Both the position numbers and the translations under genes were made by a program. A stretch of 35,836 nt of DNA from Pseudomonadales bacterium (GTDB lineage Bacteria; Pseudomonadota; Gammaproteobacteria; Pseudomonadales; UBA7434): NCBI GenBank assembly GCA_028223755.1, contig JAOIUY010000006.1, positions 88,564-124,399 on the forward strand, given 5' to 3'. Positions within the stretch are counted from its first letter, which is position 1. The number at the start of each line of letters is the position of its first letter. The notes beneath the pieces were generated by a model that had not been told where the DNA came from, ran no database searches, and worked only from the letters and a program-made list of their open reading frames with translations. Shown piece after piece: positions 1 through 8,880 of the stretch.

Positions 1-234
1 GGTTACGGTATCGCGCGCTACGGTGTTGAGTTTTTTCGCGAACCGGATGCGTCATTATTTTTAGATTGGATGACGCGAGGACAATTTTTATCGCTGCCGA
101 TGATTATCGGTGGTGCGGCTATGTTAGCATTGAGCTATTATCAGTTTAATAAAAATGGTCGGCGCTTTGCTGACCACAACCGCAAATCGGTCAAGCACCG
201 CGCGCGTTTATCCACCAGCAAGAAGAAGCGTTAG
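1..234 (+). CDS. lgt: Prolipoprotein diacylglyceryl transferase, C-terminal end (partial)
   Basis: Reading frame open from the first base to a TAG at 232-234, so the 5' part lies outside the window. The visible 77 residues contain [16 protein letters not shown] followed by [15 protein letters not shown]. This matches the conserved C-terminal block of Lgt (arginine-rich YG..R...EF.REPD, then a glycine-rich last membrane segment with the LS.PM motif). Lgt is an inner-membrane enzyme that moves diacylglyceryl from phosphatidylglycerol to the lipobox cysteine of prolipoproteins. It stops only 5 bp before thyA, and lgt-thyA adjacency is well known in gammaproteobacteria, which supports the call. 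The last 20 or so residues are basic ([13 protein letters not shown]), a cytoplasmic tail. Confidence 0.9.
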   Translation, partial: GYGIARYGVEFFREPDASLFLDWMTRGQFLSLPMIIGGAAMLALSYYQFNKNGRRFADHNRKSVKHRARLSTSKKKR

Positions 235-239
235 AAACT

Positions 240-1034
240 ATGCAGCAATATCTTGATTTAATGCGCCATGTACGCGATCAGGGCGTTTTTAAAGCCGATC
301 GAACCGGCACAGGGACTTACAGTGTATTTGGCCACCAGATGCGTTTTGATTTATCGCAGGGTTTTCCGGCAGTTACCACCAAAAAACTCCACTTAAAATC
401 CATTATCCATGAACTGCTTTGGTTTCTCTCGGGCAATACTAATATCGCCTATCTTAAAGAGAATGGTGTTTCTATATGGGATGAGTGGGCAGATGAAAAG
501 GGCGAGCTTGGTCCTGTCTATGGTTATCAGTGGCGTTCATGGCCGACTGCTGACGGCCAGCATATTGATCAGATACAGCAGCTCATGACGCAATTGAAGG
601 CGTCACCGGATTCTCGTCGTCATATTATTTCAGCATGGAATGTCGCTTGCATCGAAGAGATGGCATTACCGCCTTGTCATACGATGTTCCAGTTTTATGT
701 TGCTGAGGGTAAGTTGTCGTGTCAGCTTTATCAGCGCAGCGCAGATATTTTCTTGGGCGTGCCGTTCAATATTGCCTCTTATGCATTGCTAACCATGATG
801 ATGGCGCAGGTTTTAGGCTTGCAGCCAGGCGATTTTGTCCATACTTTTGGCGATGCACATTTATATGCCAATCATATGGATCAGGTCGAGCTACAATTGC
901 AGCGAGCACCTCTTTCGCTTCCTACTATGACCATCAATCCTGATATCGATGATCTATTTGCATTTACCTATGAAGATTTCGTATTGCAGGATTATGAGCA
1001 TCATCCTCATATCGCTGCGCCGATAGCGGTTTAA
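240..1034 (+). CDS. thyA: Thymidylate synthase
   Basis: 264 residues, the usual length for bacterial ThyA. It converts dUMP to dTMP with methylene-tetrahydrofolate in the cytoplasm. Diagnostic blocks are visible: [11 protein letters not shown] near residues 21-31, the catalytic cysteine in [13 protein letters not shown] (Cys146, the E. coli position), [21 protein letters not shown], and a C-terminal end [10 protein letters not shown]. The ATG at 240 follows the lgt stop by 5 bp, so the two are probably cotranscribed with the ribosome-binding site inside the end of lgt. No good Shine-Dalgarno sequence is visible. The next gene on this strand begins 480 bp later, after a probable terminator. 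Confidence 0.98.
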   Translation: MQQYLDLMRHVRDQGVFKADRTGTGTYSVFGHQMRFDLSQGFPAVTTKKLHLKSIIHELLWFLSGNTNIAYLKENGVSIWDEWADEKGELGPVYGYQWRSWPTADGQHIDQIQQLMTQLKASPDSRRHIISAWNVACIEEMALPPCHTMFQFYVAEGKLSCQLYQRSADIFLGVPFNIASYALLTMMMAQVLGLQPGDFVHTFGDAHLYANHMDQVELQLQRAPLSLPTMTINPDIDDLFAFTYEDFVLQDYEHHPHIAAPIAV

Positions 1035-1240
1035 TGATTGTTAGGGCTAGGTGGCTGTTTAAAAAATAAACTAAAGATGGGTAGCTTACACGTACAGGTG
1101 TTACCGTGTTACTGATTTACACACAATGGATGCTATTCATTTCAAGAGTTGGTTAGTATGTAAATCATTCCAACTTTATTTAAATTTTAACGTTTTATCA
1201 TGGCAATTTGATTGCGCCGCAATAGCATATGTTATTAAAA

Positions 1241-1271
1241 TGCGCCGCTTCGTTTAACCGGCGATTTTTTA
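1241..1271 (+). terminator. Probable thyA terminator
   Basis: CGCCG (1243-1247) pairs with CGGCG (1259-1263). The stem can be extended by an A-rich 5' side pairing with the following ATTTTTT if one G is bulged. The T run and the position after thyA suggest an intrinsic terminator of moderate strength. Confidence 0.5.
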
Positions 1272-1337
1272 TTGAAGCTGTTTTAAGATAAATTGCTTGT
1301 TGTAAACGTGATTTTTGGTGAACTGATACGGTGCACG

Positions 1338-1378
1338 AATTCTGTCGACAAGGTTGTTGATGGTGTGCCGACAGAATT
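1338..1378. repeat. 10-bp perfect inverted repeat upstream of the TonB operon
   Basis: AATTCTGTCG (1338-1347) and CGACAGAATT (1369-1378) are exact reverse complements separated by 21 bp. There is no T run, so it is not a simple terminator. It could be a paired regulator half-site or an RNA hairpin in the leader of the operon that starts at 1515. Confidence 0.45.
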
Positions 1379-1514
1379 TAAGGGACTGTCTGTTGTTTAT
1401 CGATTCAATAAATTATTACTGTAGCGTCGATCATTTTTTGTTCGCTGCGGTCATAGTATTTTTTAAAACGCAGTATTTATTAAATTCGTCCTCAAATTCG
1501 GAAATACGAATCTT

Positions 1515-2330
1515 ATGACTATTCACTCCTTTTCTCCGATTTCAACCGCTTTTACGCGTGTTGCTCGAATCGGTCTATGTATTCTTAGTTCGGCTTGCTT
1601 TTGTGCGGCTTCGGCCAATGCAGATCAACTCGATGATGTTTTCAAAGTCGGGCAGAGCAAAGCGGCAGCGGCACAAAAATCACAAGTCAAAATAGATGGC
1701 ATTGCAGATCAAACGGATGCTCTTTTGCAAAGTTACAAGCAGGTGAATAAAGAGATTGAAGGTTTGCGCGTTTATAACGCTCAGCTTGAAGCTCGCATTC
1801 AAAACCAGCTTGATCGTATTGCGGAAATCGATAAGGCAATGACACAGGTAACTGTTATCCAGCGTCAGATCACACCATTGCTGATTAAGATGCTTGATGG
1901 CTTAGAAAATTTTGTTACATTAGATGTACCTTTTCTAGCTGATGAGCGTCAGACGCGTTTAGATAATTTGCGTGGCAACCTTGATAAGTCGAACCAAACG
2001 ATTGCCGAGCATTTTCGTCAGGTTCTTGAAGCTTACAAAATTGAAAATGAGTACGGCCGTAAAATTGAAGCCTACGATGCTTCAATCGACTTTAACGGTG
2101 ACGGCAATGATCGCAAAGTGGATATTTTCCGCGTCGGTCGTATAGCACTACTTTATAAGACTGAAGATGGTAAAGAAGTTGGCCGTTGGAATAATGAGTC
2201 TCGTGAGTGGGAATCTTTAGATGCATCTGACTGGGGTAGCTATATCAACACCGGCATTCGTATTGCACGTAACCAAGCAGTAAAAGATATTCTGCAATTA
2301 CCTATTTCAGCGCCGGAGGCTGCTCAATGA
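1515..2330 (+). CDS. DUF3450 family periplasmic coiled-coil protein of a TonB system
   Basis: 271 residues. A signal peptide ends near SANA (residue 36). A long helical, probably coiled-coil stretch follows at about residues 40-125, then a mixed C-terminal domain with FRVGRIALLYKTEDGKEVGRW. These are traits of the DUF3450 family, whose genes stand first in TtpC-type TonB operons of vibrios and relatives. The protein is expected in the periplasm, probably contacting the periplasmic coiled coil of the next protein. Its stop overlaps the next start (ATGA), so the two are translationally coupled. The biochemical role is not known; the call rests on family resemblance and operon context. Confidence 0.82.
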   Translation: MTIHSFSPISTAFTRVARIGLCILSSACFCAASANADQLDDVFKVGQSKAAAAQKSQVKIDGIADQTDALLQSYKQVNKEIEGLRVYNAQLEARIQNQLDRIAEIDKAMTQVTVIQRQITPLLIKMLDGLENFVTLDVPFLADERQTRLDNLRGNLDKSNQTIAEHFRQVLEAYKIENEYGRKIEAYDASIDFNGDGNDRKVDIFRVGRIALLYKTEDGKEVGRWNNESREWESLDASDWGSYINTGIRIARNQAVKDILQLPISAPEAAQ

Positions 2331-3709
2331 AAACTTTAATGAATAAATTGAGTGCGCTACCGTTATCGCTGCTTGTTGCAGGTTCACTGGCAATGTCTTC
2401 TGGCGTCTACGCACAGGACAGCGCTAAGTCTCTTGGTGAGCTGCTTGAGTTTGTTAAGCAGGGCAAAGTGAATGAAGCGCGTCAAAATAAAGAGCGTGAA
2501 GCTAAGTTTTTACAAGATAAAAAGCAGCAAGCTACATTGTTAGCGAATGCTAAGAAAACACGTAAGCGTGAAGAGGACCGTTCAACACGTCTTGAAAAAA
2601 TCTTTGAGCAAAACAAAGAAAAAATTATTGTTAAGCGTGAAGCATTGAATGAAGCTAAAGGTTCTTTAAATGAACTGTTTGGTCATATCAATTCAACGGC
2701 TGGCGATATGCGTGAGAACTTCAACACATCATTGGTTAGCACTGAATATCCTAATCGTGGTGAGTTCTTAACAAGCTTAATTGAAAAGCTTAAAGGCGAT
2801 TCGCTACCAACGATTGAAGAAATCGAGCGCGTTTGGTTTGAAATGCAGCGTGAGATGATTGAGTCGGGTCGAATTGTTCAGTACAACACGACGGTTGCTA
2901 CGCCAGCAGGTGATGATATCCAAGCGGATGTGGTTCGTGTTGGTTCATTTAATATTGTGACTACTGATGGTCAATATCTGAAATACTCAGATGATGCGCT
3001 GTCTATTTTGCCGCGTCAGCCTGCCAGTTCATTTGTCGGCTGGGCCGAAGATCTAGCTAACTCTTCTGAAGGCTTTGGTCGTTTCGGTGTTGATCCTACG
3101 GGCCCAACAGGTGGTAGCTTACTCGCTGCGTTTATCGATACACCAACATTAACTGAGCGCTGGCATCAGGGTCGTCAAGTTGGTTATGTGATTACCGCTG
3201 TTGGTATTATCGCTATGTTGATTGCTGCTTGGCGTTTTGTCGTATTGACGGCTATTGGCACCAAGGTTAATGCACAGCTTAAATCATCAACAGTTTCTAC
3301 GGATAACCCATTAGGGCGTGTGTTAGTCGTCTCTGATGAGAATCCGAATATGGATACGGAAACGCTAGAGTTGAAATTAAACGAAGCGGTTCTTAAAGAA
3401 ATTCCTGACTTAGAAAACTCACTGACATTGATTAAGATCATTGCTGCAGTGGCGCCATTACTCGGTCTGTTGGGTACGGTTACCGGTATGATCATTACCT
3501 TCCAAGCGATCACCATCTTTGGTGCTGGCGATCCGAAGACAATGGCTAGTGGTATTTCGAGTGCATTGATCACAACAGTATTAGGTTTGATCGTTGCTAT
3601 CCCAACTTTGCTTGCACACACCATTGTTAGTGGTCGCGCAAAACGTGTTATCCATGTGCTTGAAGAGCAAGCTGCGGGTATTATCGCGCGCAACGCCGAA
3701 AGCAAATAG
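2327..3709 (+). CDS. TtpC-like long MotA/TolQ/ExbB proton-channel protein
   Basis: 460 residues. A signal-like N-terminus (VAGSLAMSSGVYAQ) is followed by a charged coiled coil at about 35-115 and a periplasmic domain. Three membrane segments follow at roughly 285-310, 370-395 and 405-430. The ExbB/TolQ core is visible as AAVAPLLGLLGTVTGMI and GISSALITTVLGLIVAIP. The extra N-terminal half distinguishes this TtpC type from ordinary ExbB of about 175-240 residues. Such proteins are required for TonB2 systems in Vibrio, working with ExbB2/ExbD2 to energise outer-membrane uptake by proton motive force. A strong GGAGG (2315-2319) lies 7 bp before the ATG. Confidence 0.9.
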   Translation: MKTLMNKLSALPLSLLVAGSLAMSSGVYAQDSAKSLGELLEFVKQGKVNEARQNKEREAKFLQDKKQQATLLANAKKTRKREEDRSTRLEKIFEQNKEKIIVKREALNEAKGSLNELFGHINSTAGDMRENFNTSLVSTEYPNRGEFLTSLIEKLKGDSLPTIEEIERVWFEMQREMIESGRIVQYNTTVATPAGDDIQADVVRVGSFNIVTTDGQYLKYSDDALSILPRQPASSFVGWAEDLANSSEGFGRFGVDPTGPTGGSLLAAFIDTPTLTERWHQGRQVGYVITAVGIIAMLIAAWRFVVLTAIGTKVNAQLKSSTVSTDNPLGRVLVVSDENPNMDTETLELKLNEAVLKEIPDLENSLTLIKIIAAVAPLLGLLGTVTGMIITFQAITIFGAGDPKTMASGISSALITTVLGLIVAIPTLLAHTIVSGRAKRVIHVLEEQAAGIIARNAESK

Positions 3710-3740
3710 AAAGCCAATAAAGTAACAAGGGAAAGCTGAT

Positions 3741-4268
3741 ATGCAGTTTATTACAGAAGCATTGGCTGTTGTCCTCGACTTTGTCGAAATGGGCGGCCCA
3801 GTATTGCTACTGATTGGTGGTCTGCTGTTTTTAATGTGGAGCCTGATCTTTGAGCGAGTATTCTACTTCGCTACGGATTTAAGAAACGATATGGATGTGG
3901 TGGTTGCTGAGTGGGAAGGTCGTACTGAACGACGTTCTTGGTATGCCCGCCGCATTCGTGAAGCATTAATTTCTGAAGCCGTGATCAAGATCAATCAGAA
4001 TATGGCATTGATTAAAACGCTCGTCGCGTTAGCGCCGATGTTAGGTCTGCTAGGTACAGTAACCGGTATGATCGAGGTGTTTCATGTTATGGCCGTAACC
4101 GGTGGTGGCGATCCTAAATCAATGGCGGGTGGCGTATCAAAAGCTACAGTGCCAACGATGGCGGGTATGGTTGCCGCACTGTCAGGTGTTTTTGCACAGG
4201 CCTACTTGATGCGGATTGTTGAGCGTGAGAGTTCACAATTAGAAGATCAACTCACTTCTGATCATTAA
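3741..4268 (+). CDS. exbB: ExbB-type proton channel subunit (short)
   Basis: 175 residues with three membrane segments. The first is near 18-38 (GPVLLLIGGLLFLMWSLIFE). The conserved pair APMLGLLGTVTGMIEVF and GVSKATVPTMAGMVAALSG forms the MotA/TolQ/ExbB domain. It is expected to form the inner-membrane pore with ExbD and drive TonB. Start supported by AAGGGAAAG just upstream. It lies 31 bp after the ttpC-like gene and 98 bp before exbD; that gap contains a terminator-like hairpin. The symbol reflects family, not a proven ExbB2 orthology. Confidence 0.9.
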   Translation: MQFITEALAVVLDFVEMGGPVLLLIGGLLFLMWSLIFERVFYFATDLRNDMDVVVAEWEGRTERRSWYARRIREALISEAVIKINQNMALIKTLVALAPMLGLLGTVTGMIEVFHVMAVTGGGDPKSMAGGVSKATVPTMAGMVAALSGVFAQAYLMRIVERESSQLEDQLTSDH

Positions 4269-4273
4269 TAACG

Positions 4274-4306
4274 AATCTGCCCATTGATTGATGCGGCAGA
4301 TTTTTT
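4274..4306 (+). terminator. Terminator-like hairpin inside the operon, between exbB and exbD
   Basis: AATCTGCC (4274-4281) and GGCAGATT (4295-4302) form an 8-bp stem with a 13-nt loop, running into six T's. exbD, tonB and the TPR gene follow in the same direction, so this may partly terminate transcription and set exbB above exbD, or it may mark a second transcription unit. Confidence 0.6.
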
Positions 4307-4366
4307 ATTAATTGGGTTGGTCAAATGAGAAAAATTCATTAGAACATTATTTAGGATCCAAAAAGT

Positions 4367-4777
4367 ATGGCTAATCGAGGTGTAGCAGCCAAAGCGAATC
4401 AAGACGGTGGTGAGATCGATCTCACGCCGATGCTCGACGTGGTGTTTATCATGTTGATCTTTTTTATCGTGACTGCTGTATTTATCAAAGAGCCCGGCGT
4501 GGAAGTGTCTCGCCCATCAACTGATAAGCGTGATCAAGTTAAAAACCAAAATGTATTAATTGCTATTGATGCAAGCAATGCGATTTGGATTGATCGTAAA
4601 AAAGTAGATGAGCGTGCAGTAAAAACCGTTGTTGAGCGTATTCATGCAGACAATCCACTGGGTGCAGTTGTTATCCAAGCTGACGGTGAATCCAACGCAG
4701 CGACTTATGCGTTGGTATGGGATGCGGCTAAAGAAGCTGGCGTTGTTGATATTCACTTAGCGACTGATCCGAAGTAA
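4367..4777 (+). CDS. exbD: ExbD biopolymer transport protein
   Basis: 136 residues with one membrane helix near 20-42. The hallmark is LTPMLDVVFIMLIFF, whose aspartate (Asp24) is the conserved proton-carrying residue of ExbD/TolR. The periplasmic C-terminal domain ends with VIQADGESNAATYALVWDAAKEAGV, the typical ExbD fold. It partners with ExbB to convert proton motive force into TonB movement. A purine-rich GGATCC stretch precedes the ATG. tonB follows after 13 bp, so the two are cotranscribed. Confidence 0.95.
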   Translation: MANRGVAAKANQDGGEIDLTPMLDVVFIMLIFFIVTAVFIKEPGVEVSRPSTDKRDQVKNQNVLIAIDASNAIWIDRKKVDERAVKTVVERIHADNPLGAVVIQADGESNAATYALVWDAAKEAGVVDIHLATDPK

Positions 4778-4790
4778 GGGGATAGCAATA

Positions 4791-5408
4791 ATGCAGAAGA
4801 TACGTTTAGGCGGCAGCATGCTTCTTGGTTTGGTCATTGCATTTGCACTTTTTGTGTTGATGAGTGCATTGATCGATATGGGTGACCCCGAATTGGATCG
4901 AGATAGCGGCGTGAAAATCGCAGACTTCAATATGCCGGACACTGAGATTGAAGCCAAGTTAGATGAAGAGCTTCCAGATAAGCCTGATGATGTTGAAGCA
5001 CCTCCACCAGAATTAGAAGCGCAAGATATCGAAATTGATACACCTGATAATGCGTTAAATGTTTCAGCGGGTAGTGGTAAGTTTAATCCTGATATTGGTT
5101 TGCAGGGTGGCTTTAGTCGCGATACTGATTTTATTCCTATTTATGTGCCCAAGCCTCGTTATCCTTCACGCGCTGAAAAAGCGGGTAAGACCGGTTATGC
5201 CGTGGTAGAAGTGATTGTTACTGAGGCGGGCGGTGTTCGCGATGTGAAGTTATTAGAAGAGTGGCCAGAAAATTACGGTTTTGGTCGGTCGGCATTAAAA
5301 GCGGCGCAAAAATTAAAATATAACCCTCGCGTCATTAATGGTGTTGCCGTTGAAGTGTCGGGTGTTTTATACAAATTTAGCTTTGCTGGATTTACAGACG
5401 GTAGATAG
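4791..5408 (+). CDS. tonB: TonB family protein (TonB2-like)
   Basis: 205 residues: an N-terminal membrane anchor (MLLGLVIAFALFVLMSALI), an acidic and proline-containing periplasmic linker (PDKPDDVEAPPPELE), then a C-terminal TonB domain from about residue 120 with PRYPSRAEKAGKTGYAVVEV and LKAAQKLKYNPRVINGVAVE. TonB contacts the TonB box of outer-membrane receptors and transmits energy. It is short and lacks a long proline-lysine spacer, as in TonB2 proteins. AAGGGGATAG upstream supports the start. It probably serves TonB-dependent receptors elsewhere in the genome and could serve the one at 19590-21908. Confidence 0.93.
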   Translation: MQKIRLGGSMLLGLVIAFALFVLMSALIDMGDPELDRDSGVKIADFNMPDTEIEAKLDEELPDKPDDVEAPPPELEAQDIEIDTPDNALNVSAGSGKFNPDIGLQGGFSRDTDFIPIYVPKPRYPSRAEKAGKTGYAVVEVIVTEAGGVRDVKLLEEWPENYGFGRSALKAAQKLKYNPRVINGVAVEVSGVLYKFSFAGFTDGR

Positions 5409-5444
5409 TTCAGCGGTTAATTGCAGATAGGGTAGAGTGGCGTT

Positions 5445-6845
5445 ATGGTTTTAAAGCAATTAAATATGGGTTGGTTGAGTCGTTTTTGTTTATTGACGAG
5501 CTTATTCCTCATGGCGACTGTCGTTTTAACTGTGTCGACAGATAGCAGTGTCTTTGGCGTCAGTTCAGTAGTTGCTGAAGAGAAGAAAAAGAAACTGACA
5601 AAAGCTGAAAAAGAAGCGCAGCTTAAATACAAAAATGCAGTTTCTCAGCGACGTAAGTCGGTAGGCCAAAGCTGTGCGAAAAAGCTGACTAAAGTCCAAG
5701 AATTTTTAGAAACGGAAGATTGGCCGGGCGCTGAAGCTGAGTTAGTCAGCGCATTTAAGCGTGGTTGTTCAGAGGGTTTTGAGTACTCTCAAGTGAATCG
5801 TTATTTGGGCTATGTTTATTACGCGCAGGATAAAATACAGTTAGCGATTAAAGCTTACTTAGCGTTAGTCAATGAGCCAGAGGCTGATCCACAGCAGCGA
5901 ACGAATACACGTTATACCGTTGCACAACTATTATTCGTTAATGAAGATTATAAAGGTGCGGTAGAGCAGCTTGAATTTTGGATGGCTGAAGCCGTTATTG
6001 TTGATCCGGGCGGTAAAATATTACTTGCTCGCGGTTACTATCAATTAGAAAGAAAAGCTGAATCTCTAGCTTTAGTAGAAGAAGTTGTTGAGGAGGCTAT
6101 TGTTGCTGGTCTTGTACCAAAAGAAAATTGGTTGAATTTTCAATGGGCGCTCTACTATGAAAAAGATAACTATAAAGCGACTATTCAGGTTAGTAACCGT
6201 CTATTAACTTATTATCCTAAAATTAAATACTGGAAGCAGTTGTCTGCTATGTATGGGGCTTTAGAGCAAAGTCAAAAAGAATTGATGGCTCTGGAAGTGA
6301 CCTACTTACAAAATGGTTTAGATAAAGAGAAGCAATTTATTGCATTGGCTTATCAGTATCTTGCCATTGATATTCCTTATCGTGCTGCTCAAGTTCTTGA
6401 AAAGGCAATGGACGAAGAGATTGTTGAGCGTACAGAAAAAAATCTAGCGTTACTCGGTTCGGCTTACCAGAGAGCACAAGAGTATCGTAAAGCGTCACCT
6501 ATATTGGAAGAGGCGGCTAAGAAGTCGTCTGACGGTAATGCTTGGTCGCGCCTTGCGGGTGTTTATCTCAACTTAGATGAAAACGAGAAGGCTTTAGTCG
6601 CTGCGCGAAATGCGATTAAAAAGGGTAAGCTTAAGCGAGAAGATTTGGCTTGGATGAGTCGTGGTACGGCGGAGCAGGCGCTGCACTGTTATAAAGCTGC
6701 AGAGAAATCTTTTGCTAAGGCAGCTAAGTTTAAGAAAACTGAAAAAGGTGCGCGTAGCTGGAAGCGCTATGTGAGTATTGAAGGCGACCGTCGTCGTAAG
6801 CTAATTGCGAATGGGGCTAAGTTGGCGACCTGTAAGAAGGTTTAG
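5445..6845 (+). CDS. Exported TPR-repeat protein of the TonB operon
   Basis: 466 residues. A hydrophobic N-terminus (FCLLTSLFLMATVVLTVS) acts as signal or anchor, then a lysine-rich helical stretch, then helical hairpins consistent with tetratricopeptide repeats to about residue 450. Examples are YLGYVYYAQDKIQLAIKAYL, LARGYYQLERKAESLALVEE and WSRLAGVYLNLDENEKALVA. A TPR protein is the usual last member of DUF3450-TtpC-ExbB-ExbD-TonB operons, probably a periplasmic scaffold for the complex. It starts 37 bp after tonB and is followed by a terminator. The exact partner is unknown. Confidence 0.85.
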   Translation: MVLKQLNMGWLSRFCLLTSLFLMATVVLTVSTDSSVFGVSSVVAEEKKKKLTKAEKEAQLKYKNAVSQRRKSVGQSCAKKLTKVQEFLETEDWPGAEAELVSAFKRGCSEGFEYSQVNRYLGYVYYAQDKIQLAIKAYLALVNEPEADPQQRTNTRYTVAQLLFVNEDYKGAVEQLEFWMAEAVIVDPGGKILLARGYYQLERKAESLALVEEVVEEAIVAGLVPKENWLNFQWALYYEKDNYKATIQVSNRLLTYYPKIKYWKQLSAMYGALEQSQKELMALEVTYLQNGLDKEKQFIALAYQYLAIDIPYRAAQVLEKAMDEEIVERTEKNLALLGSAYQRAQEYRKASPILEEAAKKSSDGNAWSRLAGVYLNLDENEKALVAARNAIKKGKLKREDLAWMSRGTAEQALHCYKAAEKSFAKAAKFKKTEKGARSWKRYVSIEGDRRRKLIANGAKLATCKKV

Positions 6846-6892
6846 AACCACTGCGCTGATTAACGGTTTGCCGCTTCGATAAGCTGGTTTTT

Positions 6893-6929
6893 AAAAACGC
6901 TTTACATTTATATGTGAGGCGTTTTTTTT
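6893..6929 (+). terminator. Terminator of the TonB operon
   Basis: AAAAACGC (6893-6900) pairs with GCGTTTTT beginning at 6919; ACAT/ATGT inside the loop can extend it. Ends in a run of eight T's. It lies 48 bp after the TPR gene. Confidence 0.7.
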
Positions 6930-7091
6930 GTTTGAGTTTTAGGTTAGGGTTAAACTTAAACCAACCCCTTCCTCCAGCATTAATAACTAAACAGATTTCA
7001 ACTAAGACATTTTTTCCCATCGCAGTTACGGTTATACTGCAAAGCTGATAAGTTATTATATACAAACTAATAAATCACTAGGTTCTACGTT

Positions 7092-8780
7092 ATGACAAAG
7101 TCCAAAAATCCACGAGCGTATTCTTCTGTTGTTGTCGATGGTAAAGATCGAGCTGCTAGTCGCGCGATGCTGCGACCTGTTGGCTTTACAGATGCGGATT
7201 TTAAGAAACCTCAAATTGGTATTGCCTCTACGTGGAGCATGGTTACGCCCTGCAATATGCATATCAATACATTGGCTGACGAAGCGTGTAAAGGTGTTGA
7301 TGGCGCCGGCGGTAAAGGCGTGATCTTTAATACCATTACGATTTCTGACGGTATCTCTATGGGTACTGAAAACATGAAGTATTCGTTAGTCTCGCGCGAG
7401 GTAATTGCCGATTCAATCGAAACCGTTATGGCTTGTCAGGGATTTGATGGCATCGTTGCTGTTGGTGGTTGTGATAAAAATATGCCAGGCTGTTTAATGG
7501 CTATCGCACGCTTGGATCGTCCAGCGGTCTTTGTCTACGGCGGAACGATTTTGCCCGGTGAACATAACGGTGAGCAACTCGACGTAGTGTCTGTGTTTGA
7601 AGCGATTGGTGCAGAAGCGAATAACCGTATTCCACTTAAAGAGCTTAAAGCCATTGAATCAAAAGCGATTCCTGGCCCCGGTTCTTGTGGCGGTATGTAT
7701 ACAGCAAATACCATGGCTTCGGCGATTGAAGCAATGGGAATGAGTTTATCTAACAGCTCTGCACAGGCTGCAGTGTCAGGCCAGAAGTTGAAAGATTGCG
7801 AGGCGGCAGGCGCCGCGGTTATGAATTTGGTCAAGAAAGGCATAACGCCAAAAATGATCATGACTAAAAAAGCATTTGAAAACGCAATGACAGTAGCTAT
7901 TGCTTTAGGGGGTTCAACGAACCTTGTTCTGCATTTACTGGGTATGGCGCATTGTGTGGGCATTAAATTAACGCTGGCGGATTTTACCCGCGTTGGTAAG
8001 CGAGTGCCTATGTTGGCCGATCTTAAGCCTAGCGGCCGTTACAGTATGGCTGATTTGATTGAAGTTGGTGGTATCCAGCCGCTAATGAAAATGCTGCTTG
8101 ATGCAGGTTTGTTACACGGCGATTGTTTGACGGTTACAGGTAAAACGTTAAAGCAGAATTTAGCGAAAGTTAAGCCATATCCTAAGTCGCAAGATATCAT
8201 TCGTGCTTTAGATAACCCGATTAAATCGGATAGCCATTTAGTGATGCTAAAAGGTAACTTAGCACCTGAAGGTGCAGTAGCTAAAATTTCTGGCCATGAA
8301 GGTTTGCGCTTTGAAGGTAGAGCGCGCGTTTATAATTCTTCGGACGCGGCTTTAAAAGCCATTATGGATCGCAAAATTAAGAAAGGCGATGTGGTTGTTA
8401 TTCGTAATGAAGGGCCTAGAGGCGGTCCGGGCATGCAGGAAATGTTATCGCATACCGGCGCGATTATGGGGCAGGGTTTAGGTAACGATGTTGCGTTAAT
8501 TACCGATGGTCGTTTCTCTGGCGGCACCCATGGTTTTGTTGTTGGGCATATCACTCCTGAAGCCTTTGTCGGCGGCCCTATTGGTTTAGTGAAAAACGGT
8601 GATCGAATTACCATTGATGCAAAAACTAAAGCGTTAACTGTAGATGTTAGTGCTAAAGAGCTCAAGGCACGTAAAGCAAAATGGAAAGCGCCTAAGCCGA
8701 AATACAAACGTGGCGTTTTAGCTAAGTATGCAGCTAATGTGAGTTCAGCATCAGAAGGTGCGATTACTGATAAGTTTTAA
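7092..8780 (+). CDS. ilvD: Dihydroxy-acid dehydratase
   Basis: 562 residues, the length of the shorter IlvD type (about 560) rather than the roughly 615-residue enterobacterial enzyme. It dehydrates dihydroxy acids to 2-oxo acids in valine and isoleucine synthesis. Three candidate iron-sulfur ligands are present: Cys54 in TPCN, Cys127 in GGCDKNMPG and Cys199 in [14 protein letters not shown]. This set is what is expected of [2Fe-2S]-type enzymes. C-terminal blocks [14 protein letters not shown] and [18 protein letters not shown] are also intact. The gene stands alone, closed by a strong terminator. A related sugar-acid dehydratase cannot be fully excluded, but the motifs favour IlvD. Confidence 0.92.
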   Translation: MTKSKNPRAYSSVVVDGKDRAASRAMLRPVGFTDADFKKPQIGIASTWSMVTPCNMHINTLADEACKGVDGAGGKGVIFNTITISDGISMGTENMKYSLVSREVIADSIETVMACQGFDGIVAVGGCDKNMPGCLMAIARLDRPAVFVYGGTILPGEHNGEQLDVVSVFEAIGAEANNRIPLKELKAIESKAIPGPGSCGGMYTANTMASAIEAMGMSLSNSSAQAAVSGQKLKDCEAAGAAVMNLVKKGITPKMIMTKKAFENAMTVAIALGGSTNLVLHLLGMAHCVGIKLTLADFTRVGKRVPMLADLKPSGRYSMADLIEVGGIQPLMKMLLDAGLLHGDCLTVTGKTLKQNLAKVKPYPKSQDIIRALDNPIKSDSHLVMLKGNLAPEGAVAKISGHEGLRFEGRARVYNSSDAALKAIMDRKIKKGDVVVIRNEGPRGGPGMQEMLSHTGAIMGQGLGNDVALITDGRFSGGTHGFVVGHITPEAFVGGPIGLVKNGDRITIDAKTKALTVDVSAKELKARKAKWKAPKPKYKRGVLAKYAANVSSASEGAITDKF

Positions 8781-8829
8781 AGGTAATCAATGGCACTTTC
8801 ATTTGTGGCTAAACCTTAGTTGCTAATCA

Positions 8830-8857
8830 AAAGCCCTGCAAACGCAGGGCTTTTTTT
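8830..8857 (+). terminator. Strong terminator after ilvD
   Basis: GCCCTGC (8833-8839), loop AAAC, GCAGGGC (8844-8850), then TTTTTTT. The A's before the stem also pair with the T's, so it may work in both directions between the convergent ilvD and GH17 genes. Confidence 0.9.
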
Positions 8858-8880
8858 ATGGCGTCTGACTTGTTCGAAAT

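Larger units (their letters stand above)
1035..1514. other. Non-coding gap between thyA and the TonB operon
   Basis: 480 bp without a supportable ORF. It holds a probable terminator at 1241-1271, a 10-bp inverted repeat at 1338-1378, and presumably the promoter of the DUF3450-TonB operon. I looked for a Fur-type 19-bp box, expected for TonB systems, and did not find a convincing one. Confidence 0.6.

Noticed and set aside
1221-1236. Near-palindrome AATAGCATATGTTATT as a Fur box for the TonB operon
   Set aside because: Does not match the GATAATGATTATC pattern, and lies before a likely terminator of thyA.
3184-3717. 177-codon minus-strand ORF opposite the ttpC-like gene
   Set aside because: Lies fully inside a well-supported gene on the other strand, and its product has no recognisable domain.
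7535-7963. 142-codon minus-strand ORF within ilvD
   Set aside because: Shadow of ilvD, whose motifs are intact across this stretch.
8330-8707. 125-codon minus-strand ORF within ilvD
   Set aside because: Also opposite conserved ilvD motifs; Pro/Ser-rich composition typical of an antisense frame.
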